This document shows, in pieces, positions 1 through 8,972 of a stretch of DNA of 47,271 nucleotides (positions are counted from its first letter, which is position 1; each line of letters starts with the position of its first letter). The notes below the pieces were generated by a model that ran no database searches, was not told where the DNA came from, and worked only from the letters and a program-made list of their open reading frames with translations. The translations under genes and the position numbers were made by a program. The DNA is from Demequina sp. (GTDB lineage Bacteria > Actinomycetota > Actinomycetes > Actinomycetales > Demequinaceae): positions 1 to 47,271 of the forward strand of contig JASBTB010000076.1 of NCBI GenBank assembly GCA_030148645.1, written 5' to 3'.

Positions 1-98
1 GGGCATTGTGGTGGCCCAGACGGCCCGTGTGTCCGCGGCGTCACCGCTTGAGCCTCCCGCCGTCGGCGAGAGTCGCCCGCCACCTTGTGAAGGGTGCG

Positions 99-119
99 CC
101 GCTGAGGCTGCCGCAGCGG
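99..119 (-). terminator. weak hairpin just downstream of sigA
   Basis: CCGCTG and CAGCGG form a 6-bp inverted repeat with a 9-nt loop, directly after the sigA stop codon on the minus strand. There is no T-tract, so this is only a possible terminator. The remaining bases 1-98 hold nothing I can assign; short open frames run off the left edge on both strands without a recognisable product. Confidence 0.25.
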
Positions 120-120
120 G

Positions 121-1416
121 TCAGTCCAGGTAGTCCCGTAGCACTTGCGAGCGGGACGGGTGACGCAACTTGGACATCGTCTTGGATTCGATCTGGCGAA
201 TGCGTTCGCGCGTCACCCCGAACACGCGCCCGATTTCGTCGAGGGTCTTGGGCTGGCCGTCGGTGAGCCCAAAGCGCATTCCCACCACGCCGGCCTCTCG
301 CTCCGAGAGTGTGTCCATGACCTTGCTCAACTCTTCTTGCAACAACGTGAAACCCACGGCGTCTGCGGGCACCACTGCCTCGGAGTCCTCGATCAGGTCG
401 CCAAACTCGCTGTCGCCGTCCTCGCCCAGCGGGGTGTGCAGCGAGATGGGCTCGCGGCCATATTTCTGGACTTCGACAACCTTCTCCGGCGTCATGTCGA
501 GCTCTCGGGCCAATTCTTCGGGCGTGGGTTCGCGCCCCAAGTCTTGAAGCATCTGGCGTTGCACGCGGGCCAGTTTGTTGATGACTTCGACCATGTGCAC
601 GGGGATGCGGATGGTGCGGGCCTGGTCTGCCATGGCGCGAGTGATCGCCTGACGGATCCACCACGTCGCGTAGGTGGAGAACTTGTAGCCCTTGGTGTAG
701 TCGAACTTCTCGACGGCACGGATCAGACCGAGGTTTCCCTCCTGGATAAGGTCGAGGAACAGCATTCCGCGCCCCGTGTAGCGCTTGGCGAGAGAGACCA
801 CGAGGCGCAGGTTGGCCTCGAGTAGGTGGTTCTTCGCATGGCGTCCGTCGTTGGCGATCCATTCGAGTTCGCGCCGATTCTTCGGCGTGATCTTCTCGCT
901 GGCCGCGAGTTTCTCCTCCGCGAACAGACCGGCCTCGATCCGCTTGGCGAGATCGACTTCTTGCTCGGCGTTCAGTAGCGCGACCTTGCCGATTTGCTTC
1001 AGATAGTCCTTGACGGGGTCGGCCGTTGCTCCCGCCGTCATCACCTGCTGGACGGGTGCGTCGTCGTCCTCGCCGGTAATGACAAACCCGGCGATCTCCT
1101 CCGGTTCTTCGGCATCCGCATCGGGCGTACGCTCGGCCACGTCGGGACCCGGGCCTTCCTCATCGACAGCGGGCTTCGCTACGTCCGCCTCCGTGGCCTT
1201 GAGTGCTTTCGAGCGCGCAGATCCAGTGCCTTTGGCGGCACGCGCGGTGGCCGTGGGAGCGATGTCCTCAGTGGGGGCAGTAGCGGACGTGGTCTTCTCC
1301 TTCAGTGGGGTGGAAACTAAGTCGCGGCGTGACACTTTGGGGGTGCGGGACGAACCCGCTCGCGTGGGACTGGCGACGGCGGAACGATCAGACGACACAA
1401 GAGTCCTCTCGAGCAC
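121..1416 (-). CDS. sigA: RNA polymerase principal sigma factor (SigA/HrdB type)
   Basis: This is the housekeeping sigma factor that directs RNA polymerase to -10/-35 promoters. The 431-aa product has a long, low-complexity acidic/Ala-rich N-terminus of about 130 residues. Region 1.2 follows ([16 protein letters not shown]), then the highly conserved region 2 ([34 protein letters not shown]), region 3, and a region 4 helix-turn-helix near the C-terminus ([20 protein letters not shown]). This is the group 1 sigma-70 pattern, and the variable N-terminus is usual in actinobacteria. The start codon is GTG. No strong Shine-Dalgarno sequence is visible before it, so the exact start within the variable region is uncertain. 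The gene stands alone, with DUF4192 upstream on the same strand about 125 bp away. Confidence 0.97.
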   Translation of the reverse strand: MLERTLVSSDRSAVASPTRAGSSRTPKVSRRDLVSTPLKEKTTSATAPTEDIAPTATARAAKGTGSARSKALKATEADVAKPAVDEEGPGPDVAERTPDADAEEPEEIAGFVITGEDDDAPVQQVMTAGATADPVKDYLKQIGKVALLNAEQEVDLAKRIEAGLFAEEKLAASEKITPKNRRELEWIANDGRHAKNHLLEANLRLVVSLAKRYTGRGMLFLDLIQEGNLGLIRAVEKFDYTKGYKFSTYATWWIRQAITRAMADQARTIRIPVHMVEVINKLARVQRQMLQDLGREPTPEELARELDMTPEKVVEVQKYGREPISLHTPLGEDGDSEFGDLIEDSEAVVPADAVGFTLLQEELSKVMDTLSEREAGVVGMRFGLTDGQPKTLDEIGRVFGVTRERIRQIESKTMSKLRHPSRSQVLRDYLD

Positions 1417-1462
1417 ATTGGGGGACTGCTGCAGCTCTCGTCGCCGCCAGCAAATCCATTAA

Positions 1463-1481
1463 ATTGTAGCGTCTATGTCAA
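1463..1481 (-). promoter_or_regulatory. possible sigA promoter elements
   Basis: On the minus strand a perfect TTGACA (1481-1476) is followed by TACAAT (1468-1463) and an overlapping AT-rich TTTAAT. The gap between TTGACA and TACAAT is only 7 nt, so they are not a standard pair. This is an AT-rich island in an otherwise GC-rich intergenic stretch and the likeliest place for the sigA promoter. Confidence 0.3.
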
Positions 1482-1542
1482 CGTCATCGAGCCCCTGAAC
1501 AGTTCCGCTCGCCGGAAAAACCCGGCATACCTCGCGTAACGC

Positions 1543-2577
1543 CTACGCCGCCATCAGCCATCCCGGCGGAAGATGGGCGTCGATCGCGCACTGGACCAAT
1601 TCCGCGAGCCGGTAGCGTGGGTTGTCCTCGAGGGCCAGTGCAATGGCATGAGCCGCACCCGATTCGTCGCCCTGCCACCACCGCGCGAGTCCCAGGACGG
1701 TCATCACGGGGGCAGTGTCGGCTGGACACAACCACGTGACGTGGGCTGCCAGCGTCTCCAATCCAGCCAAGAGCCGCGCGTGCGGAGCGATCGCCGATGC
1801 TGGGAGAAGCATCACCTCAAGTGCCTGACGCACGGGAGCCACCGCCGGGTCAACACACAGCGCATCGGCGACGCTGCCCTCACCTGGCACCAGGTCGATC
1901 ACGATGGCGTCCCGCACCACGACGTCCCGTAGTCCCGCCGCAAGTTTGCCCACGTCGGGATCGGACGGGAGGACTCCTTCGGCCACGCGGGCCAATGCGC
2001 TGCGCCACGCATCGAGACGTTGCTGGCGCCAGCCAGCCATGTCCCTGTCACGCGATGCCCACGATCTTTCATGAGCCCTGTGCGCCTTGCGTCGCCGTTC
2101 GGCGGGCGCCTGGGCGCGATGTGCCGTGCCGTGTGGCTGTGCACGAAACGCTCGAACCACCGTCTTGGGAGCCGGGGGAACGACGTGGCCGTCATCTGGG
2201 CAACAGCGAGGATCCACGCATTCCGGAGAGCGGTACCGGCCGCGCGCCACCGCCCATGCGTCCACGACCTCGATGTGTGCGGCCAGGGCCTGCCGCGCCG
2301 CGACGGTGGTGCGGGTGCCGTCTGTGTCGGCGATACCGCCGTAGCCCACCACGATGGCGCGGTTCGCACCCACCTGCGACAGGTGGCCCGCGGCAATCGA
2401 ACACATAACGCGCGCGCAATCGGCTATCGCGAACTCGGCGGCGTCGGCACGCAGCACAGGGCGCATGATCCCCGACTCGGTGAGTCCCACGATGACCACG
2501 GAGTCGACGGGGGTGAATCCCAGCATCAGCGCAATGGTGGCGATGAACTCGCCAGGCTCGCTCAGTTTCAAGGTCAT
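1543..2577 (-). CDS. DUF4192 domain-containing protein
   Basis: A 344-aa protein of unknown function that matches the actinobacterial DUF4192 family. Its N-terminus (LSEPGEFIATIALMLGFTP, then DSVVIVGL) is the typical opening of that family, and the C-terminal half has the usual alanine-rich helices with RWWQGDESGAAHA. There is no signal peptide or membrane segment, so it is probably cytoplasmic. It lies between sigA and the prenyl synthase, divergent from the latter. A weak -10-like CACGGT sits 6 nt before the ATG, and no Shine-Dalgarno sequence is evident. No biochemical function can be inferred from the sequence. Confidence 0.85.
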   Translation of the reverse strand: MTLKLSEPGEFIATIALMLGFTPVDSVVIVGLTESGIMRPVLRADAAEFAIADCARVMCSIAAGHLSQVGANRAIVVGYGGIADTDGTRTTVAARQALAAHIEVVDAWAVARGRYRSPECVDPRCCPDDGHVVPPAPKTVVRAFRAQPHGTAHRAQAPAERRRKAHRAHERSWASRDRDMAGWRQQRLDAWRSALARVAEGVLPSDPDVGKLAAGLRDVVVRDAIVIDLVPGEGSVADALCVDPAVAPVRQALEVMLLPASAIAPHARLLAGLETLAAHVTWLCPADTAPVMTVLGLARWWQGDESGAAHAIALALEDNPRYRLAELVQCAIDAHLPPGWLMAA

Positions 2578-2673
2578 GCCGACACCGTGGCAGGGTCCGC
2601 ACGGCTGCAGTCGAGGGAAACTTCCGAGATGTGGGCAAGCAACTCAAGGTCAGCCTGGGTACGACACGCGCCC

Positions 2674-2685
2674 TAGTCTGGTCGG
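2674..2685 (+). promoter_or_regulatory. leaderless -10 box of idsA
   Basis: TAGTCT at 2674-2679 ends 6 nt before the ATG at 2686. That places the expected transcription start on the A of ATG. There is no purine-rich Shine-Dalgarno sequence in front of the start codon. Confidence 0.55.
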
Positions 2686-3756
2686 ATGGACGACGCCACA
2701 CGCACCGCAAGGGTTGACGACGTCATTGTCACGGCACTCGGCCAGGTTGCCACCGACATCGCGCCCGCGACCCACAGCCCGCAAGAACTTCTGGCACCGG
2801 TGTGTGAGTTGGCCGCCAGGGGCAAGCGGATGCGCGCACTGTTGGTGGTCAGCGCTCACGATGCGTGTGACGGTCAAGAATCCGACCGCGCTACCCTCGT
2901 GGCCGGGGCGGTCGAGCTCTTCCAGACCGCGGCACTCATCCATGACGACGTTCTCGACCGCTCGGACACGCGACGGGGGGCGACCTCGACCCACCGCAGC
3001 CTTGAGGCGCTTCACTCGTCCCAGGCGTGGCTGGGCGACGCCGAGAGATTTGGGGTAGGCGGCGCGATTCTTGCTGGCGATCTTGCCCTGATGGCCAGTC
3101 ACCATACGTTGGCTACCGCGATCATCGGCCTCTCGCGCGACGTGGCGACGGCTGTGGGGCGGCGCTTCGCCTCCATGGTGAGCCTGTGTACCGCGGGCCA
3201 GTATCTGGACATCCGGCTCGCGGCGCAGCCGTTGGCAACGCTCGGCCAGCACACCGAGGACATCGTCGCGACGATGCGAGCCAAGACGGCGTCGTATACG
3301 GCCGAGGGGCCGCTCGCCTTGGGCGCCGCGCTTGCCGGGGCCAGCGGTGACACGGTCCACCAGTGGGCCGCCGTGGGTGTGCCGTTGGGTATCGCCTTCC
3401 AACTGCGGGACGACCTGTTGGGCATCGTCGGAAAACCCGAGACGACGGGCAAGCCCGCTGGCGACGACCTCCGTGAGGGCAAGCGCACCTTACTGTTGTC
3501 TTTCGGCATCGATCGCACCGATAGCGCTGGCCGCGCCGTGCTCGCCGGGACGGTGGGCAACGAGTCCGCCTCGGCCGTGGATGTCGCGGCGGCGGTGGAT
3601 GTGCTCCACGCCTCGGGCGCGGTCCTCGCCGTCGAAAGCCACATTCAGGACTACGCCGATCGGGCACGCGAAGCGTTGGGTGCTCTCGCGATAGACGCTG
3701 CCCATCGCGCTCGACTTGAGAGCCTCATCGACTCGACCGTCTCCCGCGCGGCCTAA
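2686..3756 (+). CDS. idsA: polyprenyl (geranylgeranyl-type) diphosphate synthase
   Basis: This enzyme condenses isopentenyl diphosphate with allylic diphosphates to build isoprenoid chains, probably for menaquinone and related lipids. The 356-aa protein carries the first aspartate-rich motif near residue 86 (IHDDVLDRSDTRRG) and the second near residue 241 (QLRDDLLGIVG, then GDDLREGKRTLL), both diagnostic of trans-prenyltransferases. Chain length cannot be fixed from sequence; the actinobacterial IdsA/GrcC group is the best match. The start is supported by a -10 box 6 nt upstream. The gene precedes an Rv2175c-like gene, as idsA2 does in M. tuberculosis. The product is soluble and cytoplasmic. 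Confidence 0.92.
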   Translation: MDDATRTARVDDVIVTALGQVATDIAPATHSPQELLAPVCELAARGKRMRALLVVSAHDACDGQESDRATLVAGAVELFQTAALIHDDVLDRSDTRRGATSTHRSLEALHSSQAWLGDAERFGVGGAILAGDLALMASHHTLATAIIGLSRDVATAVGRRFASMVSLCTAGQYLDIRLAAQPLATLGQHTEDIVATMRAKTASYTAEGPLALGAALAGASGDTVHQWAAVGVPLGIAFQLRDDLLGIVGKPETTGKPAGDDLREGKRTLLLSFGIDRTDSAGRAVLAGTVGNESASAVDVAAAVDVLHASGAVLAVESHIQDYADRAREALGALAIDAAHRARLESLIDSTVSRAA

Positions 3757-3779
3757 AGTACTGCGCCCACGCGCGGTTC

Positions 3780-4121
3780 CTAGAAAACGGTCTGGGCCAG
3801 CCGCCGCACAGGAGCCCGCTTGCCGGATCGCAAAGCGTCCAGGGGCGTGGCGGCGAGTTCGTCGTGCGTCGTCGTCAGCCATTCGACGATGACGTCGTCG
3901 CTCAGGCCTGCATCGGCCAAGACCGTGACGGTGCCGCGCACGGTCGCGAGAACCTCTGGACCGTCGTCGCCGTCGACGATTTGCCCGGCGGGTAGATACA
4001 GCGCGTTATTGTCTCCACGCCTGGTGGCGATCAGGTGACGCTCTCGCAACAACTCCCTGACTCGGGACAACGGCACGCCGAGGGCCTCGGCGCACTCGGG
4101 GACGCTCAACCATTCGCTCAC
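3780..4121 (-). CDS. Rv2175c-like winged-helix DNA-binding protein
   Basis: A 113-aa protein resembling the actinobacterial Rv2175c family, small helix-turn-helix DNA-binding proteins. The N-terminus SEWLSVPECAEALGVPLSRV looks like an excisionase/MerR-type helix-turn-helix. It is followed by a basic segment (RRGDNNALYLPAGQI) and a helical C-terminal domain (LADAGLSDDVIVEWL). The track ORF is longer, but a GTG at 4121 has TACGCT 6 nt upstream, which supports a leaderless start there. In M. tuberculosis the homologue is phosphorylated at Thr9 by the kinase PknL. The tail carrying that site appears absent with this start. A PASTA kinase lies two genes away. The gene is convergent with idsA and divergent from the LysM gene. 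Confidence 0.82.
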   Translation of the reverse strand: MSEWLSVPECAEALGVPLSRVRELLRERHLIATRRGDNNALYLPAGQIVDGDDGPEVLATVRGTVTVLADAGLSDDVIVEWLTTTHDELAATPLDALRSGKRAPVRRLAQTVF

Positions 4122-4133
4122 GTGACAAGCGTA
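4122..4133 (-). promoter_or_regulatory. leaderless -10 box of the Rv2175c-like gene
   Basis: On the minus strand TACGCT (4133-4128) is followed by 6 nt and the GTG start at 4121. The spacing predicts transcription beginning at the start codon. Confidence 0.5.
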
Positions 4134-4179
4134 GCGAGCAACCTCGCCTCCCTTGTGCTCCCGGACAGGAACAACTACA

Positions 4180-4203
4180 GTCACATCTGTCACAATTATC
4201 ACA
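4180..4203 (+). promoter_or_regulatory. candidate MtrA box: triple GTCACA-type direct repeat
   Basis: GTCACA-tct-GTCACA-att-ATCACA occurs with an exact 9-bp period (4180, 4189, 4198), about 45-65 bp upstream of a gene for a secreted peptidoglycan enzyme. The actinobacterial response regulator MtrA is known to bind direct GTCACA repeats separated by 3 nt and to control cell-wall hydrolase genes. The match in unit, spacing and target class is good; binding itself is inferred. Confidence 0.55.
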
Positions 4204-4245
4204 TGGGTCTCGTGAGTATCGCGACGCCCAGCGGAAGGAGCCGCC

Positions 4246-5538
4246 ATGGACGCGCGCACGGGCACCCTGAGAGCCATCGCCACCTCGCTGACCACCACCG
4301 CTGCCATTGCCCTCGTGTCGTTGCCGGCGCAAGCGGACATCGACCATGTGGTGGCTCCCGGAGATACGGTGTCGCGCCTGGCAGCCAGATACGGCGTCCC
4401 CACCTCCCGCATCATCGCCGCCAACGACCTCGACGCGTCAGCCACGATCTACCTCGGCGAGCGCCTGAGCATCCCCACCTCTTCGCCTGCACCGTCCACG
4501 CTCAAGCACGTGGTGGTGCGCGGCGACACCGTGTGGGACCTTGCCGCATCCTACGGAGTCGCCGTTTCGGATCTTCTGCGCGCAAACTCGCTCGACGCGA
4601 TGGCGACGATCCGTATCGGGCAGACGCTCGCAATTCCCATCCCCGCCAACTCCCCTGGCCAGCCGGCAGCCATCGCACCTGCACCGATCCAGGCGTCAAC
4701 CTACATCGTTGCGGGTGGAGACACGGTGTGGTCCATCGCCCGTCGGTTCCAGACCTCCGTGACGGCCCTTGCACAGAGCAACACCCTGAGAAACCCGTCC
4801 CTCATCCGGGTGGGCCAAGCGCTCACCGTGCCCGCGCGCACGGCCACACCGGTGCTAGCCACCGACTCGAACATCGGCTCGGTGTCCCCGACCTCCTCCA
4901 CATATGTGGTGCAGGCGGGCGACACCGTCTCGTCGATCGCGGCACGCTACGGCACCACCGTGCCCGGCATCGTCGCCACCAACGCACTGGCCAATCCGGC
5001 GATGATTCGCATCGGCCAAGTGCTCACCGTGCCCGCAGGTGCGCCCACCGCACTTGTGGGCAGCACCTTCCTCGGCCGCACCTACCCCGCCTCCGTGGTC
5101 GCCGCAGCCAACGTCAACAAAGCAACGCTCAACTCGATGCAGGTACCTAGTCGCACGCAGATGCGGCAGCTCGTCATCGATACGGCCCACAGCATGGGAG
5201 TGGACTCAGCGCTCGCCCAAGCGATCGCCTACCAGGAGTCGGGATTCGACCAGCGAGCCGTCTCCCCGGCCAACGCGGTCGGCACGATGCAGGTGATCCC
5301 TTCCTCGGGCGAGTGGGCCTCCACCCTGGTGGGGCGCGACCTGAACCTGCTGATCGCACAAGACAATGTGACCGCTGGCGTCGCGATCTTGAGACAACTT
5401 CAACGTAAGGGCACCTCGTTGGACATTGCGATCGCGGGCTACTACCAGGGGGAGCGGTCCGTCAGGACAAGAGGAATGAACTCTGACACGGTCCGGTACG
5501 TTGCATCAGTGAAATCCCTCATGGCCCGTTTCGACTAG
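4246..5538 (+). CDS. secreted LysM-repeat lytic transglycosylase
   Basis: A 430-aa exported cell-wall enzyme that binds and cleaves peptidoglycan. It has an N-terminal signal peptide (hydrophobic stretch, then LPAQA before residue 32). Four LysM modules begin near residues 33, 87, 152 and 219, each with a GDTV core and an IGQ/LGE-type C-terminal turn. A soluble lytic transglycosylase (SLT) domain starts near residue 305. Its catalytic glutamate is in AYQESGFD, followed by the usual SPANAVGTMQVIPSSG. The start follows a strong GGAAGGAG ribosome binding site, so this gene has a leader, unlike several neighbours. A triple GTCACA repeat upstream suggests MtrA control. It lies beside a PASTA kinase that probably senses peptidoglycan fragments. 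Confidence 0.92.
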   Translation: MDARTGTLRAIATSLTTTAAIALVSLPAQADIDHVVAPGDTVSRLAARYGVPTSRIIAANDLDASATIYLGERLSIPTSSPAPSTLKHVVVRGDTVWDLAASYGVAVSDLLRANSLDAMATIRIGQTLAIPIPANSPGQPAAIAPAPIQASTYIVAGGDTVWSIARRFQTSVTALAQSNTLRNPSLIRVGQALTVPARTATPVLATDSNIGSVSPTSSTYVVQAGDTVSSIAARYGTTVPGIVATNALANPAMIRIGQVLTVPAGAPTALVGSTFLGRTYPASVVAAANVNKATLNSMQVPSRTQMRQLVIDTAHSMGVDSALAQAIAYQESGFDQRAVSPANAVGTMQVIPSSGEWASTLVGRDLNLLIAQDNVTAGVAILRQLQRKGTSLDIAIAGYYQGERSVRTRGMNSDTVRYVASVKSLMARFD

Positions 5539-5583
5539 ATCACGATCGGGACGGCCTCCCACCATGTGCCCCTACCGACTCAT

Positions 5584-5595
5584 TAGAATGTGATT
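5584..5595 (+). promoter_or_regulatory. leaderless -10 box of the PASTA kinase gene
   Basis: TAGAAT at 5584-5589 stands 6 nt before a GTG at 5596. This favours GTG 5596 over the GTG at 5590 used by the ORF track, because 5590 would lie inside the predicted untranscribed gap. Confidence 0.55.
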
Positions 5596-7545
5596 GTGGC
5601 CGAGACGCTTACCGACCCCATGCTCGGCCGTCTAATCGACGGCCGCTACGAGGTGCGCGAACGCGTGGCCTCCGGAGGCATGGCGACCGTATACCTCGCG
5701 CTCGATCGGCGCCTCGAAAGGCTCGTAGCCGTCAAGGTGATGCACGCCGATCTGGGTTCCGAGCGGGAACGCCGCGAATTCGCTTCACGCTTCCGCCGGG
5801 AGGCCAAGGCCTCCGCCCGCCTGACTCATCCAGGCATGGTGAGGGTCTACGACCAAGGCACCGACGGCGACATCTCCTACCTCACAATGGAGTACGTCGA
5901 AGGGGAGAATCTGCGGGCCCGCCTCCACCACGAGTCGACCCTGCCTGTCGGCGAGGCGCTTGGCATCGTCGAAGCGGTCCTGGACGCCCTCAACGCTGCC
6001 CACCGCCAAGGCCTCGTGCATCGAGACGTCAAGCCCGAAAACGTCCTCATCGACGAGGACGGTCGCCCCAAATTGGCTGACTTTGGCCTGGCCCGCGCCG
6101 TGACGGAGGTGACGGCAACCTCCACGGGAACCATCATGGGCACCGTCGCCTACCTCGGCCCCGAACTCGTCTCCAGCGGCACCGCCGATTCCCGCACGGA
6201 CGTGTATGCGACCGGAATCCTGCTTTTCGAGGCGCTCACCGGGCGTCAACCCTTCACCGCCCCCAGTGCGATCGAAGTGGCGGCGCGCCACGTCCACGAG
6301 GACATCCCCGCCCCTTCCACGTACGTCCCGTGGCTTCCCGCAGAAATCGACGACCTGGTCTTGACTTTGGCGGCCCGTGAACCAGGCGACCGCCCCGTCG
6401 ACGCCGGGGCGGCGCTCGCCATGTTGCGCCAGTCACGCGCCATGATCGACGATCCCACGCTCGACCGCCGGGCCGACCCACCATCGGGAACCGTTCCGGT
6501 AGTCGACGACGACACCGCGATTCTCGACGCGGTTGCCCCCGGCTCGACCATCGCACTACCCATAGGAGCCGGCACCCCCGCTTTCGCACCCATCGATGGC
6601 GAGATCGTCGATGACGACCCCGAGGCCGTGGAGCCGATGCAAGAAAACCGCCGCGTGGGCCTATGGGTGGGCGCGGTGGTGGCCACCCTGATCGTCCTGT
6701 TCGGCCTCGGCGCGTGGTGGTACACCACCCAGGGCCCCGGCGCCTACACGACGGTGCCTCCGGTGGCTGGCGAAACCTCGAGCGATGCCCGGGCGATTCT
6801 GGAGAGCGCTGGTTTGGTGGTGCTGCCCCAGCAGGAGTTCTCGGACGACGTCCCGCCGGGCCTGGTCATTGGCACCAGTCCGGGCGCGCAGGAACAGATC
6901 GGCAAGGGCGAGACCGTCACGTTGACCGTGTCCAAGGGCCAGCGCATGGAAACCGTGCCGCGTGTGGTGGGGATTCCCGAGGCCGACGCCTTGGACATCT
7001 TGGGCCAAAGCGGCTTCACCGTGGGCACCAAGAACGCCGTGTATTCGGACACGGCTCCCAAGGGTGAGATCACCTCCATAAGTCCTGCCGCCGACGAGTC
7101 CGTACCGTGGAACACCCCCATTGACCTTGTGATCTCGAAAGGCCCCGCGCCCGTCCAGGTGCCGAACGTGATCGGACTCACTGAGGAGCAAGCCAAGGAA
7201 CTGCTGACCGGCGCGAACTTTGCCATGGTCGTGACGGTCGAGTACGGCCGCAGCAACGATGTCGGCAAGGGCGAGGTCTTCGCGGCCGATCCCGCCCCCG
7301 GTTCAGAATCGACGCGGACCGCGTCGATCACTTTGCGGGTCTCCGAAGGAAAGCCGCTGGTGACGATAGCCAACTACATCGGCATGGACGTGAAGGTGGC
7401 GCAGAAGGCGGCGAAGAATGCAGGACTCAAGGTGACACTGGGCGGAAAGTGGCCCTTTAGTTCCCAAAACTCCATCTCTGACCAGTACCCCGCGCCTGGC
7501 ACGCAAGTCGAATCGGGGTCGGAAATCTTCCTCGAATACAACTAG
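5596..7545 (+). CDS. PASTA-domain serine/threonine protein kinase (PknB/PknL type)
   Basis: A membrane receptor kinase of 649 aa. The cytoplasmic kinase domain spans roughly residues 15-280, with the glycine loop ASGGMATVYLA, catalytic lysine in VAVKVM, HRDVKPENVL, DFGLA and a conserved APE-equivalent segment (LGPELVSSG). All catalytic residues are present, so it should be active. A linker with many Thr/Asp residues precedes one transmembrane helix near residue 357 (LWVGAVVATLIVLFGLGAWW). Four extracellular PASTA repeats follow and should bind muropeptides or lipid II. The position next to an Rv2175c-like gene and before class II DAHP synthase matches the PknL locus of M. tuberculosis, but that kinase lacks PASTA repeats as I recall, so this protein is architecturally closer to PknB. 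Confidence 0.93.
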   Translation: MAETLTDPMLGRLIDGRYEVRERVASGGMATVYLALDRRLERLVAVKVMHADLGSERERREFASRFRREAKASARLTHPGMVRVYDQGTDGDISYLTMEYVEGENLRARLHHESTLPVGEALGIVEAVLDALNAAHRQGLVHRDVKPENVLIDEDGRPKLADFGLARAVTEVTATSTGTIMGTVAYLGPELVSSGTADSRTDVYATGILLFEALTGRQPFTAPSAIEVAARHVHEDIPAPSTYVPWLPAEIDDLVLTLAAREPGDRPVDAGAALAMLRQSRAMIDDPTLDRRADPPSGTVPVVDDDTAILDAVAPGSTIALPIGAGTPAFAPIDGEIVDDDPEAVEPMQENRRVGLWVGAVVATLIVLFGLGAWWYTTQGPGAYTTVPPVAGETSSDARAILESAGLVVLPQQEFSDDVPPGLVIGTSPGAQEQIGKGETVTLTVSKGQRMETVPRVVGIPEADALDILGQSGFTVGTKNAVYSDTAPKGEITSISPAADESVPWNTPIDLVISKGPAPVQVPNVIGLTEEQAKELLTGANFAMVVTVEYGRSNDVGKGEVFAADPAPGSESTRTASITLRVSEGKPLVTIANYIGMDVKVAQKAAKNAGLKVTLGGKWPFSSQNSISDQYPAPGTQVESGSEIFLEYN

Positions 7546-7583
7546 CGTCAGCCGCAGGCCAACGGCTTGCTGTCGTCGTGGAC

Positions 7584-8972
7584 CTAGTCGTCCACCGACA
7601 GTTCTTCGAGCGGCAGTTGGTTGCGATGGGACAATAATCCCGACACGAGAAACGCCATCTCGAGCGACTGTTGGTGGTTCAGGCGCGGATCGACCTTGGT
7701 CTCATAGCGTCGGGCGAGTCCCTCGTCGTCAATCTCCGCGGTGCCCCCCATGACCTCTGTGACGTCGTCGCCCGTGAGCTCCACGTGGAGTCCGCCAGGG
7801 ACGGTGTCGAGTGCACGGTGCACCTCGAAGAAACCCTTGACCTCATCCAGGATGGTGTCGAAGCGACGCGTCTTGAAACCGGACTCCGACGTGAACGTGT
7901 TGCCGTGCATCGGGTCGGTCAGCCACGTGACGCTCGCCCCCGCGTCGCGTACGCCTGCAACAATTCCGGGCAGCACGTCGCGCACCTTGTCTGCGCCCAT
8001 GCGCGCCACCAGGGTGATGCGGCCGGGAACGTTGTCGGGATTGAGGCGGTTCGCAAGCGCCACGGCATCGGCCGCCGTGCAGGTGGGACCGAGCTTGATG
8101 CCGATCGGGTTGTGGACCTTTGACATGAACTCGACGTGCGCGCCGTCGAGTTGGCGGGTGCGTTCGCCGATCCAGAGGAAGTGGGCCGAGCAGTCGTACG
8201 CCAGTCCGGAGCGTGAATCGATACGCGTTAGCGCCCGCTCGTAGTCCAGCAACAATGCCTCGTGACTCGAGAAGAACTCGACGGTCTTGAGCGCCTCGAA
8301 GTCACCACCGGCGGCTTCCATGAACCGCACGGCCCGATCGATCTCCCCCGCCACCTTGTCGTACGCCGCATACGCGGGGTTTGCAGCGAAGCCGCGGTTC
8401 CACTGGTGCACGCGACGCAGGTCTGCGAAACCTCCGGTGGTGAAGGCCCGGATCAGATTGAGGGTCGACGCGGACACGTGGTACGCGTCCACAAGCCGCT
8501 CCGGGTTGGGCCTTCTGGATTCAGGATCGAATGCCGAATGGTTGACGATGTCACCCCGGTACGCGGGTAGCGTCACGCCATCCCTGGTCTCCCAGTCGGA
8601 GGAACGCGGCTTCGCATACTGTCCAGCCATCCGCCCGATTTTCACGATGGGCGTCGAGGCGCCGTAAGTGAGCACGACCGCCATCTGGAGGATCGTTTTG
8701 ATCTTGTTGCGGATCCGGTCCGCGGTCGCCTCGGCGAAGATCTCGGCGCAGTCGCCTCCCTGCAACACAAACGCGTCACCCCGGCCAGCCGCCGCGAGGT
8801 GGCCGCGTAGCACGTCGGCCTCACCCGCGAACACCAGCGGCGGCACCTGCTTGAGCCTCGTCACCGCGCGCTGCAGCGCGTCTGTGTCGGGCCAGTTGGG
8901 CTGTTGTCGGGATTCGCACGTGAGGTAGTCGTCAACCCCAGCGGCGACGAGCTTCTCGTCCGTCGAGGTCAT
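7584..8972 (-). CDS. aroG: class II 3-deoxy-7-phosphoheptulonate (DAHP) synthase
   Basis: Catalyses condensation of phosphoenolpyruvate with erythrose 4-phosphate, the first step of the shikimate pathway. The 462-aa protein is full length for the plant-like class II family. Diagnostic segments include FVLQGGDCAEIFAE, KPRSSDWETRDGV, GDIVNHSAFDPESRRPNPER, CSAHFLWIGERTRQLDGAHV, NPIGIKLGPTCTAADA and TDPMHGNTF. It is cytoplasmic and probably feedback regulated by aromatic amino acids, as in mycobacteria. Its start codon overlaps the stop codon of the upstream phosphofructokinase gene by 4 nt (ATGA), so the two are almost certainly co-transcribed and translationally coupled. It converges with the PASTA kinase gene. 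Confidence 0.96.
   Translation of the reverse strand: MTSTDEKLVAAGVDDYLTCESRQQPNWPDTDALQRAVTRLKQVPPLVFAGEADVLRGHLAAAGRGDAFVLQGGDCAEIFAEATADRIRNKIKTILQMAVVLTYGASTPIVKIGRMAGQYAKPRSSDWETRDGVTLPAYRGDIVNHSAFDPESRRPNPERLVDAYHVSASTLNLIRAFTTGGFADLRRVHQWNRGFAANPAYAAYDKVAGEIDRAVRFMEAAGGDFEALKTVEFFSSHEALLLDYERALTRIDSRSGLAYDCSAHFLWIGERTRQLDGAHVEFMSKVHNPIGIKLGPTCTAADAVALANRLNPDNVPGRITLVARMGADKVRDVLPGIVAGVRDAGASVTWLTDPMHGNTFTSESGFKTRRFDTILDEVKGFFEVHRALDTVPGGLHVELTGDDVTEVMGGTAEIDDEGLARRYETKVDPRLNHQQSLEMAFLVSGLLSHRNQLPLEELSVDD

Noticed and set aside
41-862. 273-aa minus-strand ORF overlapping sigA
   Set aside because: It lies in another frame of the clearly recognisable sigma factor gene, is rich in Arg, Pro and Gly, and has no family features.
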